64,000 bases of DNA from Mycobacterium basiliense. GTDB lineage: Bacteria > Actinomycetota > Actinomycetes > Mycobacteriales > Mycobacteriaceae. The first letter of the stretch is position 1; each line of letters opens with the position of its first letter. This document shows, in pieces, positions 61,551 through 64,000 of this stretch. The stretch is taken from assembly GCF_900292015.1 (NCBI RefSeq), contig NZ_LR130759.1, positions 3,720,001 to 3,784,000 on the forward strand, read 5' to 3'. The notes below the pieces were generated by a model. That model searched no databases. It was not told the DNA's origin and saw nothing but the letters and a program-made list of their open reading frames with translations. The position numbers and the translations under genes were made by a program.

Positions 61551-62671
61551 ACCGCCCGATCCCGCCGACGTCTGCCGATACTGACCTGCGTGGCAGAACC
61601 GTCACCGTCACCGTCACCGTCGCCATCGGGAGCTAGCGCCTCTCCGGCGATCGGCGGCACCCGGGTGGCGCGCACATAGACGGTGTCACCCTCGTGCAGG
61701 GCAAGCGCCTCGGCGTCGCCGCGGGTGATCTGGGCGGTGAAGGCTCCGCCGGTGGCCGCGCTGGTCAACTCGACGCGAACCTCGAACCCCAACACCACTA
61801 TCCGGTGCACGATGGCGCGCGAGACACCGGTGGATTCCCCGGTACCGTCGGCGGCGGCGACCGCCATTTCGGGAGTCCGGCCGACCCGGATGTCGTGCGG
61901 GCGGACCAAGGCGCCGTTGAGCGAGGAAACCGCGCCCAGAAATGACATGACGAAGGCGTTGGTCGGAGCGTCGTACACCTCGGTCGGCGATCCGACCTGT
62001 TCGATGCGGCCCTTGTTGAGCACGGCTATCCGATCGGCCACATCCAACGCCTCCGCCTGATCATGGGTGACCAGGACCGTTGTGACATGCACCTCGTCAT
62101 GCAGCCGGCGTAGCCATGCCCGCAGATCCTCGCGCACTTTGGCATCCAGCGCCCCGAACGGTTCGTCGAGCAATAACACTTCCGGGTCCACCGCCAGTGC
62201 GCGGGCCAACGCCATCCGCTGACGCTGACCACCGGAAAGCTGATGGGGATAGCGACCGTGAAATCCACTCAGGCCCACCACCTCCAAGAGGTGATCAACC
62301 TTTTCTTTAATTTCGGTCTTGGGCCGTTTGCGGATCTTCAACCCGTAGGCCACGTTGTCGTGCACGTTGAGGTGCTTGAAGGCGGCATAGTGCTGAAATA
62401 CGAAGCCGATGTCGCGCCGCTGCGGCGGCACCCCCGTCACGTCTCGCCCATTGATCGTGATGGTGCCGCGATCCGGCTCATCGAGACCGGCGATGGTGCG
62501 CAGCAGGGTGGACTTGCCCGAACCGCTGGGGCCCAGCAATGCAGTCAGGGAGCCGGCGGGTACCACGAAGTCGACATGGTCCAGGGCAACGAAGTCGCCG
62601 TACTGCTTGTAGGCGTCGCGAACGACGATCGCGTACCCGCGCGTGCTGGATTCCGCTGCGGCTGCTGTCAT
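61514..62671 (-). CDS. cysA1: Sulfate ABC transporter ATP-binding protein CysA1
   Basis: This 385-residue ABC ATPase of the sulfate/thiosulfate importer has Walker [10 protein letters not shown] near residue 48, signature [15 protein letters not shown] near residue 145, Walker [13 protein letters not shown], and a C-terminal TOBE-like domain. The ATG has AAGGAG upstream. It is about 30 residues longer than Rv2397c; the C-terminus includes a (DG)n run encoded by a CCGTCA microsatellite near 61599-61622. It follows cysW by 15 bp in the cysT-W-A order and powers sulfate import for the sirA-cysH pathway. Confidence 0.94.
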   Translation of the reverse strand: MTAAAAESSTRGYAIVVRDAYKQYGDFVALDHVDFVVPAGSLTALLGPSGSGKSTLLRTIAGLDEPDRGTITINGRDVTGVPPQRRDIGFVFQHYAAFKHLNVHDNVAYGLKIRKRPKTEIKEKVDHLLEVVGLSGFHGRYPHQLSGGQRQRMALARALAVDPEVLLLDEPFGALDAKVREDLRAWLRRLHDEVHVTTVLVTHDQAEALDVADRIAVLNKGRIEQVGSPTEVYDAPTNAFVMSFLGAVSSLNGALVRPHDIRVGRTPEMAVAAADGTGESTGVSRAIVHRIVVLGFEVRVELTSAATGGAFTAQITRGDAEALALHEGDTVYVRATRVPPIAGEALAPDGDGDGDGDGSATQVSIGRRRRDRAVYPARSGSGSGS

Positions 62672-62686
62672 TTCACAGTCTCCTTG

Positions 62687-63505
62687 TCAAGCCTGGTTGA
62701 TCGCCCTTGACCGGCGCGCGTCAAGTAACACTTGCACGATCAGGACCACCACCGCGACCGCCATCAACAATGTTGACAATGCGTAGGCCCCGTATTCGGC
62801 ACCTCGGTTGTAGCGGTCCGAGACCAACAATGTCAGGGTCTGCGACTTTCCGGGAAGGTTCGATGACACGATCAGGACGGCGCCGTACTCGCCGAGCGTG
62901 CGTGCGACGGTCAACACGATGCCGTATGTCAGGCCCCACCTGATCGAAGGCAGGGTAATCCGCCAGAATGTCTGCCACCAGCCAGAACCCAAGGTGGCGG
63001 CCGCCTGTTCCTGGTCGGTGCCCAGCTCATGCAGCACCGGTTCGACTTCGCGCACCACAAACGGCAGGGTGACAAACACACTGGCAAGCACGATGCCGGG
63101 CAGTCCGAAGATGATCTTTATGCCCAGGTCCTTCTCGACAAACCCGAGCGCACCAGCAGATCCCCATAGCAGGATCAGCGCGACACCCACAATGACGGGC
63201 GACACCGCGAAAGGCAGATCGATGATCGCCTGCAGCACGCCCTTGCCGCGAAACCGGTTGCGGGCAAGTACCAACGCGGTGGGGATCCCGAACACGACGT
63301 TGAGTGGCACCACGATTGCCACCACCAGAAGCGACAGGTTCAGCGCCGATATCGCGGCCGGCGTACTGATCCAGGCATAGAACTGGCCGAACCCGGGCTC
63401 GAATGTCCGCCACAGGATCAGCGCCACCGGAACCGCCAGTAGCGCAAAGATGTACGCGAGCGCTACCGATCGGATCAGATAGCGAACCCCGAGGGAGGGC
63501 GTCAC
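62687..63505 (-). CDS. cysW: Sulfate ABC transporter permease CysW
   Basis: This 272-residue integral membrane permease has about six membrane segments and the EAA-type cytoplasmic loop (EQAAATLGSGWWQTFWRITLP, shown by its LGSGWWQTFWRI core) that contacts the ATPase. It is orthologous to Rv2398c. The start overlaps the cysT stop by 4 bp and cysA1 follows, so translation is coupled through the operon. With CysT it forms the sulfate channel. Confidence 0.94.
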   Translation of the reverse strand: MTPSLGVRYLIRSVALAYIFALLAVPVALILWRTFEPGFGQFYAWISTPAAISALNLSLLVVAIVVPLNVVFGIPTALVLARNRFRGKGVLQAIIDLPFAVSPVIVGVALILLWGSAGALGFVEKDLGIKIIFGLPGIVLASVFVTLPFVVREVEPVLHELGTDQEQAAATLGSGWWQTFWRITLPSIRWGLTYGIVLTVARTLGEYGAVLIVSSNLPGKSQTLTLLVSDRYNRGAEYGAYALSTLLMAVAVVVLIVQVLLDARRSRAINQA

Positions 63506-64000
63506 GCGGCCATCTCCGCACGCTTAGCCGCACGCGCGCCAGCTAGGCGTAGCAACACCAACACGACGAACGAAATCGACAACAGCACAATGGAAATCGC
63601 AGCAGCACCGGTTCGGTCGTCGTTCTCGATCAAGGTGCGGATCCACTGCGACGACACTTCGGTCTTTCCCGGAACGGCGCCCCCGATCAACACCACCGAA
63701 CCGTATTCACCGATCGCCCGCGAAAACGCCAGGCCCGCGCCGGACAACAGCGCCGGCGTCAGCGACGGCAGCACGACGGAGGTGAAGATCTTCGGACCAC
63801 TGGCACCCAACGACGCCGCCGCTTCCTCGGTCTCACGATCGATTTCCAATAACACCGGTTGGACCGCGCGCACCACGAACGGCAAGGTGACAAACGCCAG
63901 CGCCACACCCACTCCCCACACGGTGTGCTGCAAATGAAGTCCCGCCGGGCTGTTGTGTCCGTAGAGCGCCAGCATGACCAAACTCGCCACGATGGTGGGC
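63502..64000 (-). CDS. cysT: Sulfate ABC transporter permease CysT, partial
   Basis: This is the C-terminal part (about 165 residues) of the CysT permease; the 5' end lies beyond the window. The visible sequence has membrane segments and the EAA loop ETEEAAASLGASGPKIFTSVV near its middle, and matches the C-terminal half of Rv2399c. An internal Met codon at 63990 is not the start, since family sequence continues upstream to the window edge. It forms the sulfate channel with CysW. Confidence 0.93.
   Translation of the reverse strand, partial: PTIVASLVMLALYGHNSPAGLHLQHTVWGVGVALAFVTLPFVVRAVQPVLLEIDRETEEAAASLGASGPKIFTSVVLPSLTPALLSGAGLAFSRAIGEYGSVVLIGGAVPGKTEVSSQWIRTLIENDDRTGAAAISIVLLSISFVVLVLLRLAGARAAKRAEMAA

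Overview
The window is chromosomal DNA from a slow-growing Mycobacterium related to the M. tuberculosis group. The evidence is the high GC content, GTG starts, ESX-5-type EsxP/EsxO proteins, PPE-SVP and PPE-MPTR genes, and a backbone that follows Rv2346c to Rv2399c of M. tuberculosis H37Rv (compared from memory). I did not identify the species. No rRNA, tRNA, CRISPR array or intact insertion sequence was seen.

Layout. 1-6.6 kb: a PPE-esxP-esxO operon without its usual PE partner, then two PPE-MPTR genes sharing a perfect 657-bp repeat. 6.7-17 kb: housekeeping block glyS | smtB-zur | Rv2360c-like, uppS, recO | amiA2 | era, Rv2365c-like, CBS membrane protein, ybeY, phoH1. 17-19.9 kb: a small accessory island (TetR regulator, alpha/beta hydrolase, mycothiol-dependent enzyme family protein, SnoaL-like protein) where H37Rv has Rv2369c-Rv2371. 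19.9-25.7 kb: rsmE, dnaJ2, hrcA, an Rv2375-like gene, a carboxymuconolactone decarboxylase-like gene coupled to an ECF41-type sigma factor, and cfp2.

25.9-53.3 kb: a complete but rearranged mycobactin-type siderophore locus. One leftward unit holds an FxbA-like formyltransferase followed by the MbtE-, MbtF- and MbtB-type NRPSs. The divergent rightward unit is mbtT-mbtC-mbtD. Then come leftward mbtG-mbtH, rightward mbtA-mbtJ, a leftward DesA1-like acyl-ACP desaturase, a broken Rv0079-like gene and leftward mbtI. MbtI and MbtA supply and activate salicylate; MbtB adds and cyclises a hydroxy or thiol amino acid; MbtE and MbtF add lysine-type residues; MbtC/D make the beta-hydroxyacyl unit; MbtG N-hydroxylates lysine; MbtH supports the adenylation domains; MbtT is an editing thioesterase. 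Candidate IdeR boxes lie at the formyltransferase/mbtT divide, upstream of mbtI and, more weakly, between mbtG and mbtA. The formyltransferase, desaturase and split thioesterase suggest a product different from classical mycobactin T, possibly with an N-formyl hydroxamate as in amamistatin, formobactin or exochelin. This is inference.

53.7-64 kb: a small conserved protein, an SbtA-like bicarbonate transporter (Rv2387), hemW, then sulfate assimilation: a polycysteine leader peptide, sirA, cysH, an OPT-family transporter, and the sulfate ABC transporter genes cysA1, cysW and cysT, the last cut by the window edge. rpfD, Rv2390c, che1, ggtB and PE_PGRS41, present here in H37Rv, are absent.
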